Shown here in pieces: positions 21,655 through 31,448 of a DNA stretch of 40,029 bases (position 1 is the stretch's first letter; every line of letters starts with the position of its first letter). A program made the translations under genes and the position numbers. The notes below the pieces were generated by a model that saw only the letters and a list, made by a program, of their open reading frames with translations, was not told the origin of the DNA and ran no database searches. This stretch comes from Roseospira navarrensis (GTDB lineage Bacteria; Pseudomonadota; Alphaproteobacteria; Rhodospirillales; Rhodospirillaceae), in contig NZ_WIVE01000036.1 in the NCBI RefSeq assembly GCF_009601025.1, forward strand, positions 1 through 40,029, given 5' to 3'.

Positions 21655-22491
21655 ATGGCGCTGAAGCAATTCAATCCGATCACGCCGGGCACCCGCAATC
21701 TCGTGCTGGTGGACCGCCGCGAGCTTCACAAGGGCGGCCCGGTCAAGAGCCTGACCGAGGGTCTGACCAAGACCGGCGGCCGCAACAACCAGGGCCGCAC
21801 CACGGCGTGGCACCGGGGCGGCGGCCACAAGCGCCGCTACCGCATGGTGGACTTCAAGCGCCGCAAGCAGGGCGTGCCGGGCACCGTGGAGCGGCTGGAG
21901 TACGATCCGAACCGGACCGCGTTCATCGCGCTGATCCGCTACGAGGACGGCGAGCTGTCCTACATCCTGGCCCCGCAGCGTCTGGCGGTCGGGGACGTGG
22001 TGATCGCCGACGAGCGGGCGGACATCAAGCCCGGCAACTGCATGCCGCTGAAGACCATGCCGGTGGGCACCATCGTCCACAACGTCGAGCTGAAGGCGGG
22101 CAAGGGCGGTCAGATCGCGCGGTCGGCGGGCTGCTACGCCCAATTGGTGGGCAAGGACCAGGGCTACGCCCAGATCCGGCTGTCCTCCGGCGAGCTGCGG
22201 CTGGTTCGCGCCGAGTGCGTGGCCACCGTCGGCGCGGTCTCCAACCCGGACAACGCCAACCAGAAGCTGGGCAAGGCCGGTCGCAAGCGCTGGCTTGGCC
22301 GTCGGCCTCACGTCCGTGGCGTGGTCATGAACCCGGTCGATCACCCGCACGGCGGCGGCGAAGGCCGCACCTCCGGCGGGCGGCATCCGGTCACCCCGTG
22401 GGGCAAGCCGACCAAAGGCAAGCGCACCCGGGTGAACAAGAAGACCGACCGGCTCATCATGCGCACCCGCCATCAGGCGAAGAAGAAGTAA
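21655..22491 (+). CDS. rplB: 50S ribosomal protein L2
   Basis: L2 is needed for subunit joining and peptidyl transfer. The 278-residue protein has the N-terminal [14 protein letters not shown], the central [12 protein letters not shown] block and the C-terminal signature [18 protein letters not shown] (about residues 223-240), which includes the conserved histidine near the peptidyl transferase centre. It starts 4 bases after rplW and ends 12 bases before rpsS. Confidence 0.99.
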   Translation: MALKQFNPITPGTRNLVLVDRRELHKGGPVKSLTEGLTKTGGRNNQGRTTAWHRGGGHKRRYRMVDFKRRKQGVPGTVERLEYDPNRTAFIALIRYEDGELSYILAPQRLAVGDVVIADERADIKPGNCMPLKTMPVGTIVHNVELKAGKGGQIARSAGCYAQLVGKDQGYAQIRLSSGELRLVRAECVATVGAVSNPDNANQKLGKAGRKRWLGRRPHVRGVVMNPVDHPHGGGEGRTSGGRHPVTPWGKPTKGKRTRVNKKTDRLIMRTRHQAKKK

Positions 22492-22503
22492 GGGAGGCCG
22501 CTC

Positions 22504-22782
22504 GTGGCTCGTTCCGTTTGGAAAGGTCCGTTCGTCGACGGCTACCTTCTCAAGAAGGCCGACGCGGCTCGCGCGTCCGGTCGCAATGAAGTCATCAAGA
22601 CGTGGTCGCGCCGCTCGACCATTCTGCCGCAGTTCGTGGGCCTGACGTTCGGGGTCTACAACGGACAGAAGTTCGTGCCGGTGCTCGTGACCGAGAACAT
22701 GGTCGGGCACAAGTTCGGTGAGTTCTCGCCGACCCGCACCTATTACGGCCACGCCGCCGACAAGAAGGCGAAGAGGAAGTAA
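22504..22782 (+). CDS. rpsS: 30S ribosomal protein S19
   Basis: S19 binds the 30S head with S13 near the A site. The 92-residue protein shows [16 protein letters not shown], the [13 protein letters not shown] strand and the C-terminal [16 protein letters not shown] signature. It starts with GTG at 22504, with GGGAGG in the rplB-rpsS gap as ribosome binding site. rplV starts 2 bases after the stop. Confidence 0.98.
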   Translation: MARSVWKGPFVDGYLLKKADAARASGRNEVIKTWSRRSTILPQFVGLTFGVYNGQKFVPVLVTENMVGHKFGEFSPTRTYYGHAADKKAKRK

Positions 22783-22784
22783 CC

Positions 22785-23165
22785 ATGGGCAAGATGTCAG
22801 CCGAACGTCCGCTGGACGACGTCGAGGCCCAGGCGGTCTCCCGCATGATCCGGACCAGCCCGCGCAAGCTGAACCTGGTGGCCGCGTCCATTCGCGGCAT
22901 GCCGGTCGATCGCGCGCTGTCCGAACTGTCCTTCTCGAAGCGGCGCATCGCCGTCGAGGTCAAGAAGGTGCTGGAATCGGCCATCGCGAATGCCGAAAAC
23001 AACCATCAGCTCGACGTCGATCAGCTTGTGGTCAAGGAAGCCTATGTCGGCAAGTCGATGGTCATGAAGCGCTGGCGCGCCCGGGCCCGGGGCCGCGTGG
23101 GCAAGCTCCTGAAGCCGTGGGCGAACCTGACGATTGTGGTGCGTGAGCGCGAGGAGGCGGCGTAA
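22785..23165 (+). CDS. rplV: 50S ribosomal protein L22
   Basis: L22 has a long beta-hairpin that lines the exit tunnel (site of macrolide-resistance changes) and spans all 23S domains. The 126 residues include [18 protein letters not shown] near the N-terminus and the hairpin region [18 protein letters not shown] (about residues 88-106), which looks complete. The TAA stop overlaps the rpsC start by one base (TAATG at 23163-23167). Confidence 0.98.
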   Translation: MGKMSAERPLDDVEAQAVSRMIRTSPRKLNLVAASIRGMPVDRALSELSFSKRRIAVEVKKVLESAIANAENNHQLDVDQLVVKEAYVGKSMVMKRWRARARGRVGKLLKPWANLTIVVREREEAA

Positions 23166-23836
23166 TGGGTCAGAAAGTCAATCCGGTCGGGCTGCGCCTC
23201 GGCATCAACCGCACGTGGGATTCGCGCTGGTACGCGGATCACGGCTATGCCGACATGCTGCACGAAGACCTGATGATCCGGAAATACCTCAAGAAGCGCC
23301 TGACGCAGGCCGGGGTGTCCCGCATCATCATCGAGCGCCCGGCCAAGAAGGCCCGCATCACCATCCACACGGCGCGTCCGGGTGTGGTGATCGGCAAGAA
23401 GGGCCAGGACATCGAGAAGCTGCGCCAGAAGATGCAGCAGATGACCGGCAACGAGGTGCACCTGAACATCGTCGAGATCCGCAAGCCGGAGCTGGACGCG
23501 CAGCTTGTCGCCGAGAACATCGCCCAGCAGCTCGAGCGCCGCGTCGCCTTCCGCCGGGCCATGAAGCGGGCGGTCCAGAATGCCATGCGCCTGGGCGCGC
23601 TGGGCATCCGGATCAACTGCGGCGGCCGTCTCGGCGGCGCGGAAATCGCGCGCACCGAGTGGTACCGCGAGGGCCGCGTGCCCCTGCACACCCTGCGCGC
23701 GGACGTGGACTACGGCACCGCCACGGGCAAGACCACGTACGGAAGCTGCGGCGTCAAGGTGTGGATCTTCAAGGGCGAGATCCTGGAGCACGACCCCATG
23801 GCCCAGGACAAGCGCCGCGGCGACACGCCGCGCTGA
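23165..23836 (+). CDS. rpsC: 30S ribosomal protein S3
   Basis: S3 forms part of the mRNA entry tunnel and its helicase activity. The 223-residue protein has [16 protein letters not shown], the KH domain with [14 protein letters not shown] (about residues 73-87), and the C-terminal [17 protein letters not shown]-type strand. The start overlaps rplV by one base. rplP follows after 32 bases. Confidence 0.99.
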   Translation: MGQKVNPVGLRLGINRTWDSRWYADHGYADMLHEDLMIRKYLKKRLTQAGVSRIIIERPAKKARITIHTARPGVVIGKKGQDIEKLRQKMQQMTGNEVHLNIVEIRKPELDAQLVAENIAQQLERRVAFRRAMKRAVQNAMRLGALGIRINCGGRLGGAEIARTEWYREGRVPLHTLRADVDYGTATGKTTYGSCGVKVWIFKGEILEHDPMAQDKRRGDTPR

Positions 23837-23868
23837 GTCCGGGTCCCGGGGTGAAGGAGCGTTAGGAA

Positions 23869-24282
23869 ATGCTGAGTCCGAAACGAACCAAGTTTCGCAA
23901 GTTTCACAAGGGGCGCATCAAGGGCGATGCCAAGGGCGGCAGCGCGCTGAACTTCGGCGCCTACGGCCTGAAGGCCATGGAGCCGGAGCGCATCACGGCG
24001 CGCCAGATCGAATCCGCCCGTCGGTCGATCACGCGCTACATGAAGCGTCAGGGCCGGCTCTGGATCCGGATCTTCCCGGACGTGGCGGTGTCGAAGAAGC
24101 CGGCCGAGGTCCGCATGGGCTCCGGCAAGGGCTCGCCCGAGTACTGGGTGGCCAGGGTGAAGCCGGGCCGCATCATGTTCGAACTGGACGGCGTCTCCGA
24201 GGAGGTGGCGCGCGGGGCCTTTGAACTGGCCGCCGCGAAGCTGCCGATCAAGACGAAGTTCGTCGCGCGCATCGGGGAGTAG
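23869..24282 (+). CDS. rplP: 50S ribosomal protein L16
   Basis: L16 organises the A-site tRNA binding region of 23S rRNA. The 137-residue protein starts [15 protein letters not shown] and contains the [18 protein letters not shown] and [13 protein letters not shown] motifs (about residues 42-60 and 83-95). AAGGAGCGTTAGGAA before the ATG gives a good ribosome binding site. Confidence 0.99.
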   Translation: MLSPKRTKFRKFHKGRIKGDAKGGSALNFGAYGLKAMEPERITARQIESARRSITRYMKRQGRLWIRIFPDVAVSKKPAEVRMGSGKGSPEYWVARVKPGRIMFELDGVSEEVARGAFELAAAKLPIKTKFVARIGE

Positions 24283-24287
24283 AGACC

Positions 24288-24503
24288 ATGGCCGACAACA
24301 CCAGTGCCGAGGATCTGCGCCAGATGAGCGCCGACCAGCTGGCGGAAAAGCTGATCGAGCTGAAGAAGGAGCAGTTCAACCTGCGCTTCCAGGCGGCCTC
24401 CGGTCAGTTGGCGAACACCGCGCGGGTGCGCGAGGTGCGTCGCACCGTGGCCCGGATCAAGACGATCCAGTCCGCCAAGAAAAAAGCCGCCGTCGCGTCG
24501 TAA
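24288..24503 (+). CDS. rpmC: 50S ribosomal protein L29
   Basis: L29 is a small helical protein near the tunnel exit that helps dock SRP and trigger factor. The 71-residue protein has the family core [25 protein letters not shown]-type helix pair (about residues 10-35) and [13 protein letters not shown] (about residues 48-60). An Ala-rich N-terminal lead (MADNTSAED) is slightly longer than in E. coli. It lies 5 bases after rplP and 14 before rpsQ. Confidence 0.96.
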   Translation: MADNTSAEDLRQMSADQLAEKLIELKKEQFNLRFQAASGQLANTARVREVRRTVARIKTIQSAKKKAAVAS

Positions 24504-24517
24504 GGAGACCGGGACAA

Positions 24518-24760
24518 ATGCCGAGGCGTATTCTGCAGGGTGTCGTGGTCAGCGACACGAACGACAAGACGATCGTGGTGAAGGTTGAACGCCGGTTCAA
24601 GCATCCGGTGTACAAGAAGTTCATCCGGCGGTCGAAGAAGTTTGCGGCCCACGACGAGGCCAACCAGTGCAAGGTTGGTGACATCGTGCGGATCCGCGAA
24701 TGCGCTCCCATTTCGAAGCGCAAGACTTGGGAAGTCGTCACCGACTCCCCCACGGAATAG
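24518..24760 (+). CDS. rpsQ: 30S ribosomal protein S17
   Basis: S17 is a primary 16S-binding protein of the 30S body. The 80-residue protein has the OB-fold strands [19 protein letters not shown] and the [16 protein letters not shown] block. Start at ATG 24518 is set by TAAGGAGACC a few bases upstream and by the family N-terminus MPRRILQG. A 54-base gap precedes rplN. Confidence 0.98.
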   Translation: MPRRILQGVVVSDTNDKTIVVKVERRFKHPVYKKFIRRSKKFAAHDEANQCKVGDIVRIRECAPISKRKTWEVVTDSPTE

Positions 24761-24814
24761 GACGGCCCGTCAGGGACGTAACCGTTTCGCGGACTCTCTT
24801 AGGGAATAGTTGTC

Positions 24815-25183
24815 ATGATCCAGATGCAGACCAACCTGGATGTCGCCGACAATTCCGGCGCCCGGCGGGTCATGTGCGTGAAGGTCCTCGGCGGCTCGAA
24901 GCGCATGACCGCCGGCGTGGGCGATGTCATCGTGGTCTCCGTGAAGGAGGCCATCCCCCGCGGCCGTGTGAAGAAGGGTGACGTGCATCGCGCCGTCATC
25001 GTGCGCACGGCCAAGGAAATCCGCCGGCCGGACGGCTCGGTGATCCGCTTCGACGGCAACGCCGCGGTGCTCATCAACAAGCAGAACGAGCCCATCGGGA
25101 CCCGTATCTTCGGCCCGGTGACCCGCGAGCTGCGTGCGAAGAAGTTCATGAAGATCATCTCGCTGGCGCCGGAGGTGCTGTAA
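24815..25183 (+). CDS. rplN: 50S ribosomal protein L14
   Basis: L14 forms an intersubunit bridge and binds the silencing factor RsfS. The 122 residues are standard: [17 protein letters not shown] at the N-terminus and [19 protein letters not shown] in the middle (about residues 74-92). The TAA stop overlaps the rplX ATG by one base. Confidence 0.99.
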   Translation: MIQMQTNLDVADNSGARRVMCVKVLGGSKRMTAGVGDVIVVSVKEAIPRGRVKKGDVHRAVIVRTAKEIRRPDGSVIRFDGNAAVLINKQNEPIGTRIFGPVTRELRAKKFMKIISLAPEVL

Positions 25184-25500
25184 TGGCCGCGAAGTTCAGG
25201 AAAGGCGACAAGGTCGTGGTCGTCACCGGCCGCGACAAGGGCCGCCACGGCGAGGTGCTGAAGTCGATCCCCAAGGAGGACCGGCTGATCGTTCAGGGCG
25301 TCAACACCGTCAAGCGCCACCAGCGCCAGACGCAGACGGCGCCGGGCGGCATCGTGGAGAAGGAGGCGCCGATTCACGTCTCCAACGTCATGCACGAGGA
25401 CCCGAAGGACAACCAGCCCACGCGGGTTGGCTTCAAGGTTCTTGAGGATGGCCGCAAGGTGCGCTTCGCGAAGCGCTCCGGCGAAGTCATTGATGCGTGA
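25183..25500 (+). CDS. rplX: 50S ribosomal protein L24
   Basis: L24 starts 50S assembly and lies at the tunnel exit. The 105-residue protein opens with the KOW motif ([20 protein letters not shown], about residues 4-23), and the [12 protein letters not shown] and [15 protein letters not shown] blocks follow. It is coupled to rplN by a one-base overlap and followed by rplE after 10 bases. Confidence 0.98.
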   Translation: MAAKFRKGDKVVVVTGRDKGRHGEVLKSIPKEDRLIVQGVNTVKRHQRQTQTAPGGIVEKEAPIHVSNVMHEDPKDNQPTRVGFKVLEDGRKVRFAKRSGEVIDA

Positions 25501-25510
25501 GGAGGCGACG

Positions 25511-26053
25511 ATGACCGCACGGTTGTACGAGCATTATCAGACCGTCCTGCGCGAGGACATGAAGAAGAAGCATGGGTACGCCAACCCCTTCCAGATCCCG
25601 CGCCTGGACAAGATCGTCATCAACATGGGTGTCGGAGAGGCTGCCCAGGACCGCAAGCTCATCGAGGGCGCGGTCAAGGATCTGACCGCGATCAGCGGTC
25701 AGAAGCCGATCATCACCCGGGCCAAGAAGTCCATCGCCCAGTTCAAGCTGCGTGACGGCATGGTCGTGGGCTGCAAGGTGACCTTGCGGCGTGAGCGCAT
25801 GTACGAGTTCCTCGACCGCTTCGTGAACATCGCGTTGCCGCGGGTTCGCGACTTCCGCGGCATCCCGACGACGGGGTTCGACGGGGCCGGGAACTACAAC
25901 ATGGGCATCAAGGAGCAGATCATCTTTCCCGAGATCAACTACGATCAGGTGGACAAGATGCGGGGGATGAACATCACCATCTGCACCACGGCCCGGACCA
26001 ACGACGAGGCGCGGACCCTTCTGGAAGGGTTCAACATGCCCTTCCAGAAGTAG
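25511..26053 (+). CDS. rplE: 50S ribosomal protein L5
   Basis: L5 holds 5S rRNA in the central protuberance and touches S13 and P-site tRNA. The 180 residues include [16 protein letters not shown] (about residues 29-44), [15 protein letters not shown] and the C-terminal GINEQ-like strand [16 protein letters not shown]. The ATG at 25511 follows GAGGAGGCGACG directly after the rplX stop; longer in-frame starts upstream lie inside rplX. Confidence 0.98.
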   Translation: MTARLYEHYQTVLREDMKKKHGYANPFQIPRLDKIVINMGVGEAAQDRKLIEGAVKDLTAISGQKPIITRAKKSIAQFKLRDGMVVGCKVTLRRERMYEFLDRFVNIALPRVRDFRGIPTTGFDGAGNYNMGIKEQIIFPEINYDQVDKMRGMNITICTTARTNDEARTLLEGFNMPFQK

Positions 26054-26073
26054 GCGGCGGGAGACAACGTACC

Positions 26074-26379
26074 ATGGCGAAAGTAAGTGCCGTCGAGCGC
26101 AACAAGAAGCGCGAGCGCATGGTGAAGGCCAAGGCCGCCACGCGCGCGGAGTTGAAGGCCATCATCAAGAACCGTGACGTGTCTCCGGAGGAGCGCATCC
26201 AGGCGGTGATGAAGCTGTCGAAGATGCCCCGGAACTCGTCCAAGGTCCGCATCATGAACCGATGCGATCTGACCGGGCGTCCGCATTCGGTCTACCGGAA
26301 GTTCCGTCTGGGCCGCGTGGTGCTGCGGGACCTGGCCTCTCAGGGCCAGATTCCCGGCATGGTCAAGTCGAGTTGGTGA
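26074..26379 (+). CDS. rpsN: 30S ribosomal protein S14 (zinc-free type)
   Basis: S14 completes the 30S head next to S10 and S19. The 101-residue length and the lack of a CxxC pair mark the long zinc-independent form; the family C-terminal motif [20 protein letters not shown]-type block (about residues 63-84) and final SW are present. It lies between rplE and rpsH as usual in the spc operon. Confidence 0.98.
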   Translation: MAKVSAVERNKKRERMVKAKAATRAELKAIIKNRDVSPEERIQAVMKLSKMPRNSSKVRIMNRCDLTGRPHSVYRKFRLGRVVLRDLASQGQIPGMVKSSW

Positions 26380-26391
26380 GGAAGGTGGCCC

Positions 26392-26790
26392 ATGGCTCTG
26401 AGTGATCCCCTGGGTGACATGCTCACCCGCATCCGCAACGGTCAGCAGGCGCGCAAGACGACAGTCAACGCGCCGGCCTCCAAGTTGCGGGAAAACGTTC
26501 TCGACGTGCTGCAGCGCGAAGGCTACATCCGCGGCTATTCCCGCGCCAACGTGCGCAAGGGAATCGACGAACTGGTGGTCGAGCTGAAGTACCACGAAGG
26601 CACGCCGGCGATCCGCACGATCGCCCGTGTCTCGCGGCCCGGTCGGCGCGTCTATTCGAAGATCAAGGACCTGCCCAAGGTCTACAACGGCCTGGGGATT
26701 TCCATCCTGTCCACGCCGCGCGGCGTCATGAGTGATGCCGAAGCCCGCGCGGCGAACGTGGGTGGCGAAGTCCTCTGCAAGGTGTTTTAG
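26392..26790 (+). CDS. rpsH: 30S ribosomal protein S8
   Basis: S8 is a central-domain 16S binder and the known autogenous repressor of the spc operon in enterobacteria. The 132 residues show [14 protein letters not shown] at the N-terminus and the C-terminal signature [16 protein letters not shown] (about residues 101-116). No obvious S8 target could be identified upstream of rplE here. Confidence 0.98.
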   Translation: MALSDPLGDMLTRIRNGQQARKTTVNAPASKLRENVLDVLQREGYIRGYSRANVRKGIDELVVELKYHEGTPAIRTIARVSRPGRRVYSKIKDLPKVYNGLGISILSTPRGVMSDAEARAANVGGEVLCKVF

Positions 26791-26808
26791 GCGAGAGAGG
26801 ACGAAACC

Positions 26809-27342
26809 ATGTCACGTGTCGGAAAGTATCCTGTGGACGTGCCCAGCGGCGTGACCGTCACGATCGCCGGGAATGTGGTCACGGCCAAGGGCAAGCTGGG
26901 GGAAATGACCTACAGCTGCCCGGACGAGGTCGAAACCACGCTGGAGGAAAACCGCATCTGGGTTCGGCCGAAGGCCGAGCACAAGCAGGCCCGCCAGCAC
27001 TGGGGCACCACGCGGGCCCAGCTCAGCAACGTGGTCAAGGGCGTCGGCGAGGGCTTCACCAAGAAGCTTGAACTCATCGGCGTCGGCTACAAGGCGCAGG
27101 TCCAGGGCAAGACCCTGGTGCTGTCCCTGGGCTACAGCCACGATATCAATTATCCGATCCCGGACGATCTGAAGATCGCCACACCGGCGCCCACTCAGGT
27201 GGAGATTTCCGGTGCCTCGAAGCAGCGGGTCGGCCAGGTTGCTTCTGAAGTCCGCGGCTTCCGACCGCCGGAGCCCTACAAGGGCAAGGGTGTGAAGTAC
27301 GCGGACGAGCGCATCCTGCGCAAGGAAGGCAAGAAGAAGTAG
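26809..27342 (+). CDS. rplF: 50S ribosomal protein L6
   Basis: L6 lies near the sarcin-ricin loop and factor binding site. The 177-residue protein has the tandem L6 fold: [15 protein letters not shown] at the start and the conserved C-terminal motif [16 protein letters not shown] (about residues 153-168). GAGAGAGGACG precedes the ATG. Confidence 0.99.
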   Translation: MSRVGKYPVDVPSGVTVTIAGNVVTAKGKLGEMTYSCPDEVETTLEENRIWVRPKAEHKQARQHWGTTRAQLSNVVKGVGEGFTKKLELIGVGYKAQVQGKTLVLSLGYSHDINYPIPDDLKIATPAPTQVEISGASKQRVGQVASEVRGFRPPEPYKGKGVKYADERILRKEGKKK

Positions 27343-27356
27343 GCGGGGTACGGGTT

Positions 27357-27722
27357 ATGACCACATCAGCGAAAAAGCTGTTCGAGCGCCGCCGCGGCCG
27401 AGTCCGCTTCGCGCTTCGCAACAAGGCCCGAGGCCGTCCCCGTCTGTCGGTGTTCCGGTCCTCGAAGCACATTTACGCCCAGCTCATCGACGACGTGGCG
27501 GGCCGCACCCTCGCGGCCGCCTCGACGCTCGACAAGGACCTGCGCGGGTCCCTGAAGACGGGCGCGGACACGGCGGCGGCCGAGGCCGTCGGCAAGCTGC
27601 TGGCCGAACGGGCCGTGGCCGCGGGCATCGGCAAGGTCGTGTTCGACCGCGGGGCCTATCACTACCATGGCCGAGTCAAGGCCCTGGCGGATGGCGCCCG
27701 CGAAGGCGGCCTTGAATTCTGA
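27357..27722 (+). CDS. rplR: 50S ribosomal protein L18
   Basis: L18 delivers 5S rRNA to the large subunit. The 121-residue protein has an Arg-rich N-terminus ([13 protein letters not shown]), the [20 protein letters not shown] strand (about residues 30-48) and the C-terminal [17 protein letters not shown] signature. It starts 14 bases after rplF. Confidence 0.98.
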   Translation: MTTSAKKLFERRRGRVRFALRNKARGRPRLSVFRSSKHIYAQLIDDVAGRTLAAASTLDKDLRGSLKTGADTAAAEAVGKLLAERAVAAGIGKVVFDRGAYHYHGRVKALADGAREGGLEF

Positions 27723-27753
27723 TCACCGAAGTTCGAGGGAAGGTAGACGAGAC

Positions 27754-28404
27754 ATGGCACGAAATCCCAACGAACGGGGTGGAGGCGACCGGGATCGCGG
27801 CCGTGGCCGCGGCGGCGACCGCCGCGAGCGCGACGAGCGCGATGACGAGTTCAAGGACAAGCTGGTCCACATCAACCGCGTGGCCAAAGTGGTCAAGGGC
27901 GGCCGCCGGTTCGCCTTCGCGGCGCTGGTGGTGGTCGGCGACGGCAAGGGGCGCGTCGGATTCGGCACCGGCAAGGCGCGCGAAGTGCCCGAGGCCATCC
28001 GCAAGGCGACCGAGCAGGCCAAGCGGACCATGATCCGCGTGCCCCTGCGCGAGGGTCGCACGCTGCACCACGACATCAAGGGCCACTTCGGCGCCGGTCG
28101 CGTGACGCTGCGCGCGGCCCCGGCCGGCACCGGCATCATCGCCGGCGGCCCGATGCGCGCGGTGTTCGAGACCATGGGGGTTCAGGACGTGGTCGGGAAG
28201 TGCAACGGCACGACCAACCCGTACAACATGGTCAAGGCGACCTTCGACGCCCTGCAGAACTCGTTCTCGCCGCGTCAAGTGGCGGCGCGCCGGGGCAAAA
28301 AGGTGGGCGACATCATCGGTCGGCGCGATGGCGCGCCGGGCGGCGGTGCCGGCGCTGCGCCGGCGGGACAGGATGCGGCTCAGGCCGCCGCTGGCGGGGA
28401 GTAA
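27754..28404 (+). CDS. rpsE: 30S ribosomal protein S5, with RG-rich N-terminus
   Basis: S5 guards the mRNA entry site and affects accuracy. From ATG 27754 it has 216 residues, longer than the 166 of E. coli. The core begins near residue 30 with [20 protein letters not shown] and includes [16 protein letters not shown] and the [15 protein letters not shown] block. The extra length is an Arg/Gly/Asp-rich N-terminal tail of about 30 residues and an Ala/Gly-rich C-terminal tail of about 25. GAGGGAAGG upstream supports this start; upstream in-frame starts fall inside rplR. Confidence 0.98.
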   Translation: MARNPNERGGGDRDRGRGRGGDRRERDERDDEFKDKLVHINRVAKVVKGGRRFAFAALVVVGDGKGRVGFGTGKAREVPEAIRKATEQAKRTMIRVPLREGRTLHHDIKGHFGAGRVTLRAAPAGTGIIAGGPMRAVFETMGVQDVVGKCNGTTNPYNMVKATFDALQNSFSPRQVAARRGKKVGDIIGRRDGAPGGGAGAAPAGQDAAQAAAGGE

Positions 28405-28410
28405 TCCGGC

Positions 28411-28605
28411 ATGGCGAACGAAAACGCGGGGCGCGTCAAGGTGACCCAGGTCGCCAGCCCCATCGGGCGGCGGGGCGACCAGCGCGCCACCCTGATCGGG
28501 CTGGGGCTGAACAAGCTGCATCGCACGCGCGAGCTGGAGGATACCCCGGCGGTGCGCGGCATGATCCGCAAGGTCAGCCACCTCGTCACCGTCGAACCGG
28601 CGTAG
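28411..28605 (+). CDS. rpmD: 50S ribosomal protein L30
   Basis: A small 64-residue 50S protein. The family core is seen as [25 protein letters not shown]-type sequence (about residues 8-32) followed by the helix [18 protein letters not shown] and the C-terminal strand HLVTVEP. It follows rpsE after 6 bases and precedes rplO after 78 bases. Confidence 0.97.
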   Translation: MANENAGRVKVTQVASPIGRRGDQRATLIGLGLNKLHRTRELEDTPAVRGMIRKVSHLVTVEPA

Positions 28606-28683
28606 CGGCTCAAGCGGCATAGGCCGCGCGCGACTCCGGACCGGGGCGCGCGCGGAACCGTGCGCGAGGAAGGATTTCCGATC

Positions 28684-29172
28684 ATGAAACTGAATGAACT
28701 GCGCGACAACGCGGGCGCGACCAAGGATCGCAAGCGCGTCGGTCGCGGCATCGGCTCGGGCACCGGCAAGACGTCGGGCAAGGGCCAGAAGGGCCAGAAG
28801 TCGCGGACCGGCGTGTCCATCAAGGGCTTCGAGGGCGGTCAGATGCCGCTGTATCGGCGCCTGCCGAAGCGTGGCTTCACCAACGCCCGCTTCAAGAAGG
28901 ACTTCGCCGAGGTCAACGTCGGCCGCCTGCAGAAGGCGATCGATGCCGGCCGGCTGGACGCCAGCCAGCCCATCGACGAGGCCGCCCTGGTGGCGGCCGG
29001 CCTGGTGAGCCGCCCGAAGGACGGCGTGCGTCTGCTGGGCGAGGGCGACCTGACCAGCGCGGTCACGATCACCGTGACCGGGGCCTCCGGCACCGCGCGA
29101 GAGGCCGTTGAAGCCAAGGGCGGGACGCTGACCCTGACGGGGCTGGGCGCCGCGCCTGCGACCGAGGCCTGA
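28684..29172 (+). CDS. rplO: 50S ribosomal protein L15
   Basis: L15 is a late-assembly 50S protein. The 162 residues have [20 protein letters not shown] at the start, the Gly-rich basic segment [19 protein letters not shown] (about residues 22-40) and [25 protein letters not shown] precedes ATG 28684. A longer in-frame start at 28660 would add 8 residues not found in the family. A hairpin-rich 202-base gap follows before secY. Confidence 0.98.
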   Translation: MKLNELRDNAGATKDRKRVGRGIGSGTGKTSGKGQKGQKSRTGVSIKGFEGGQMPLYRRLPKRGFTNARFKKDFAEVNVGRLQKAIDAGRLDASQPIDEAALVAAGLVSRPKDGVRLLGEGDLTSAVTITVTGASGTAREAVEAKGGTLTLTGLGAAPATEA

Positions 29173-29374
29173 GGAACCGGACCGTCCCGACGACCGGCCC
29201 GGGGGGCAGCGGCGTCGTCGGGGTGGCGCGGGGCCGCTCGATCCCCTACGTTTGCGGGGTCCGGTGGGGCGCGGGCCGACGTCCGCCCCCTGGGCATCGG
29301 CCGGCGATCCCGGCCGTGCCGCCCCGGCCTTCGGGATCCCGTCAGGCCCCTGGCCAAGCATCTGGGAGTGAAGC
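29173..29374 (+). other. rplO-secY spacer with two hairpins
   Basis: The gap between rplO and secY holds a 9-bp perfect stem CCCGACGAC/GTCGTCGGG (29186-29194 with 29214-29222) and a second stem GATCCCG/CGGGATC (29306-29312 with 29332-29338) with an inner GGCC/GGCC pairing. Neither has a T tract. They may lower read-through or stabilise mRNA ends, letting secY-adk be expressed differently from the r-proteins. Confidence 0.45.
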
Positions 29375-30721
29375 ATGGCGTCCGCCGCCGAACAGCTCGC
29401 CGCCAATCTGAACTTCGGCGTCCTTGCCAAGGCCACCGAACTCAAAAAGCGCATCTGGTTCACGCTGGGTGCGCTCATCGTTTATCGGCTGGGCACCTAC
29501 ATCCCGCTGCCGGGAATCGACCCCATCGTGCTGGCCGACATCTTCGCCCAGCAGCAGGGCGGCATCCTGGGCATGTTCGACATGTTCGCCGGGGGTGCGC
29601 TGTCGCGCATGACGATCTTCGCGCTCAACATCATGCCGTACATTTCGGCGTCGATCATCATGCAGTTGATGACGTCGATCAGTCCGAGCATGGAGCAGCT
29701 CAAGAAAGAGGGCGAGAGCGGCCGCAAGAAGATCAACCAGTACACCCGCTATCTCACCGTGTTCATCTGCGCGCTTCAGGCGTACGGCATCGCCGTCGGA
29801 CTGGAAGGCATGAGCGCCGGCGGCGCCAGCGCGGTGGTCGATCCGGGCTGGTTCTTCCGCTTCACCACGGTCGTGACCCTGGTGGGCGGCACGTTGTTCC
29901 TGATGTGGCTGGGCGAGCAGATCACGGCGCGCGGCGTGGGCAACGGCATTTCGCTCATCATCTTCGCCGGCATCGTGGCCAACCTGCCGCTGGCCCTGGC
30001 GAGCACCCTGGAACTGGGCCGCACCGGCGCCCTGTCGCCGCTGGTCATCATCGGCATCATGGTGCTGGCGGTGGCGGTCATCGCCTTCATCGTGTTCATC
30101 GAGCGCGCGCAACGGCGGATCCTGGTGCAGTATCCAAAGCGCCAGCGCGGCAACAAGATGTTCGGGGGCGAAAGTTCGCACCTGCCGCTCAAGATCAACA
30201 CGCCGGGCGTCATTCCGCCGATCTTCGCCAGCTCGCTGCTGCTGCTGCCGCTGACGATCGCCAACTTCGGCGGCGGACCCGGCGGACCGGAGTGGCTGAC
30301 CAGCGTCACGGCCCTGCTCGGGCACGGTCAGCCGCTGTATATGGCCCTGTATGCCGTCCTCATCGTGTTCTTCGCCTTCTTCTACACCGCCGTGGTGTTC
30401 AATCCGGAGGACACGGCCGAGAACCTGAAGAAGTACGGCGGGTTCGTGCCCGGCATCCGGCCCGGGAAGAACACGGCGGAGTATCTGGACTATGTGCTGA
30501 CCCGCCTGACGGCCGTGGGTGCGGTGTACCTGGTGGCCATCTCGGTCATGCCGGAGTACCTGATCGCCAGCGTGGGTGTGCCGTTCTACTTCGGCGGCAC
30601 CAGTCTGCTGATCGTGGTGACGGTGACCATGGACACCGTGGCCCAGATCCAGAGTCACCTTCTGGCCCATCAATACGAGGGCCTGATCAAAAAATCGAAA
30701 CTGAGGGGAAGACGGGGATGA
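29375..30721 (+). CDS. secY: Preprotein translocase subunit SecY
   Basis: SecY is the ten-helix inner-membrane channel through which proteins are exported or inserted, working with SecE (1657-1854) and SecA. The 448-residue protein begins with an amphipathic segment (AATELKKRIWFT region), has the plug area PGIDPIVLADIF after helix 1, and shows the expected string of hydrophobic segments to residue 440. The cytosolic basic loop RAQRRILVQYPKRQRGNK (about residues 245-263) is family-typical. GGGAGTGAAGC precedes the ATG. Its stop overlaps the adk start. Confidence 0.99.
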   Translation: MASAAEQLAANLNFGVLAKATELKKRIWFTLGALIVYRLGTYIPLPGIDPIVLADIFAQQQGGILGMFDMFAGGALSRMTIFALNIMPYISASIIMQLMTSISPSMEQLKKEGESGRKKINQYTRYLTVFICALQAYGIAVGLEGMSAGGASAVVDPGWFFRFTTVVTLVGGTLFLMWLGEQITARGVGNGISLIIFAGIVANLPLALASTLELGRTGALSPLVIIGIMVLAVAVIAFIVFIERAQRRILVQYPKRQRGNKMFGGESSHLPLKINTPGVIPPIFASSLLLLPLTIANFGGGPGGPEWLTSVTALLGHGQPLYMALYAVLIVFFAFFYTAVVFNPEDTAENLKKYGGFVPGIRPGKNTAEYLDYVLTRLTAVGAVYLVAISVMPEYLIASVGVPFYFGGTSLLIVVTVTMDTVAQIQSHLLAHQYEGLIKKSKLRGRRG

Positions 30722-31383
30722 CTGAGACGGCGCGTCGGATCGTCCTTCTGGGCCCGCCGGGTGGCGGCAAGGGGACCCAGGCCAAGCGGTTGGAAGACAA
30801 GCACGGCTGGCCCCAGCTCTCGACGGGCGATATCCTGCGCAAGGCCATCAAGGATGGGACCCCGCTGGGGCAGCGCGTCAAGGCCACCATCGACGCCGGC
30901 AAGCTGGTCTCGGACGACGAGATCATGGGCGTGATCGCCGAGCGCATGGACCAGCCGGATTGCGTCAACGGCTTTGTGCTCGACGGCGTGCCGCGCACGC
31001 TGGGCCAGGCGTCGGCCCTGGAGTCGCTGCTGGCCGAGAAGGGCACCCCCCTGGATGCGGTCATCGAGCTGCGGGTGCCCGACGAACGCCTTCTGGAGCG
31101 GCTGACCGGCCGGTTCTTCTGCGCGCAGTGCAACGCGAACTACCACGAGACCTTCCACCCGCCCCAGACCGAGGGCGTGTGCGATCACTGCGGCGGCACC
31201 GAGTTCAAGCGCCGGTCCGACGACATGCCGGAGACGGTGAAGGGACGGCTGGAGGCCTATCACGAGCAGACGGAGCCCCTGAAGCCGTTCTACGAGTCGC
31301 GGGATCTGTTGCGGGTTGTGGACGGCACCATGGACATGGATGACGTGACCGCGGAAATGGAAAGGGTCGTCGGCCTGCTGTAG
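30718..31383 (+). CDS. adk: Adenylate kinase, zinc-lid type
   Basis: Adk converts ATP and AMP to two ADP in the cytosol. The 221-residue protein has the P-loop GPPGGGKGTQ (residues 12-21), the AMP-binding region STGDILR, and DGVPRT in place of the more usual DGFPRT. The long LID carries four cysteines, C135, C138, C155 and C158, which form the structural zinc site found in many alphaproteobacteria and Gram-positives. ATG 30718 overlaps the secY stop (ATGA). secY-adk order is conserved in this class; promoter and rpsM follow. Confidence 0.98.
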   Translation: MTETARRIVLLGPPGGGKGTQAKRLEDKHGWPQLSTGDILRKAIKDGTPLGQRVKATIDAGKLVSDDEIMGVIAERMDQPDCVNGFVLDGVPRTLGQASALESLLAEKGTPLDAVIELRVPDERLLERLTGRFFCAQCNANYHETFHPPQTEGVCDHCGGTEFKRRSDDMPETVKGRLEAYHEQTEPLKPFYESRDLLRVVDGTMDMDDVTAEMERVVGLL

Positions 31384-31420
31384 GCTGGATGATCCCAGAA
31401 AAAACCGGGCAATTCGGCGG

Positions 31421-31448
31421 TTGACAGGGGCGTTGCGCTTCCTATAAT
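31421..31448 (+). promoter_or_regulatory. Consensus sigma-70 promoter before rpsM
   Basis: TTGACA (31421-31426), a 16-base spacer and TATAAT (31443-31448) match both consensus boxes exactly. The next bases are GCGCGCCC, a GC-rich discriminator typical of stringently controlled ribosomal promoters. It sits 105 bases before rpsM and marks the start of the alpha operon transcript (rpsM, rpsK, rpoA, rplQ). Confidence 0.9.
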
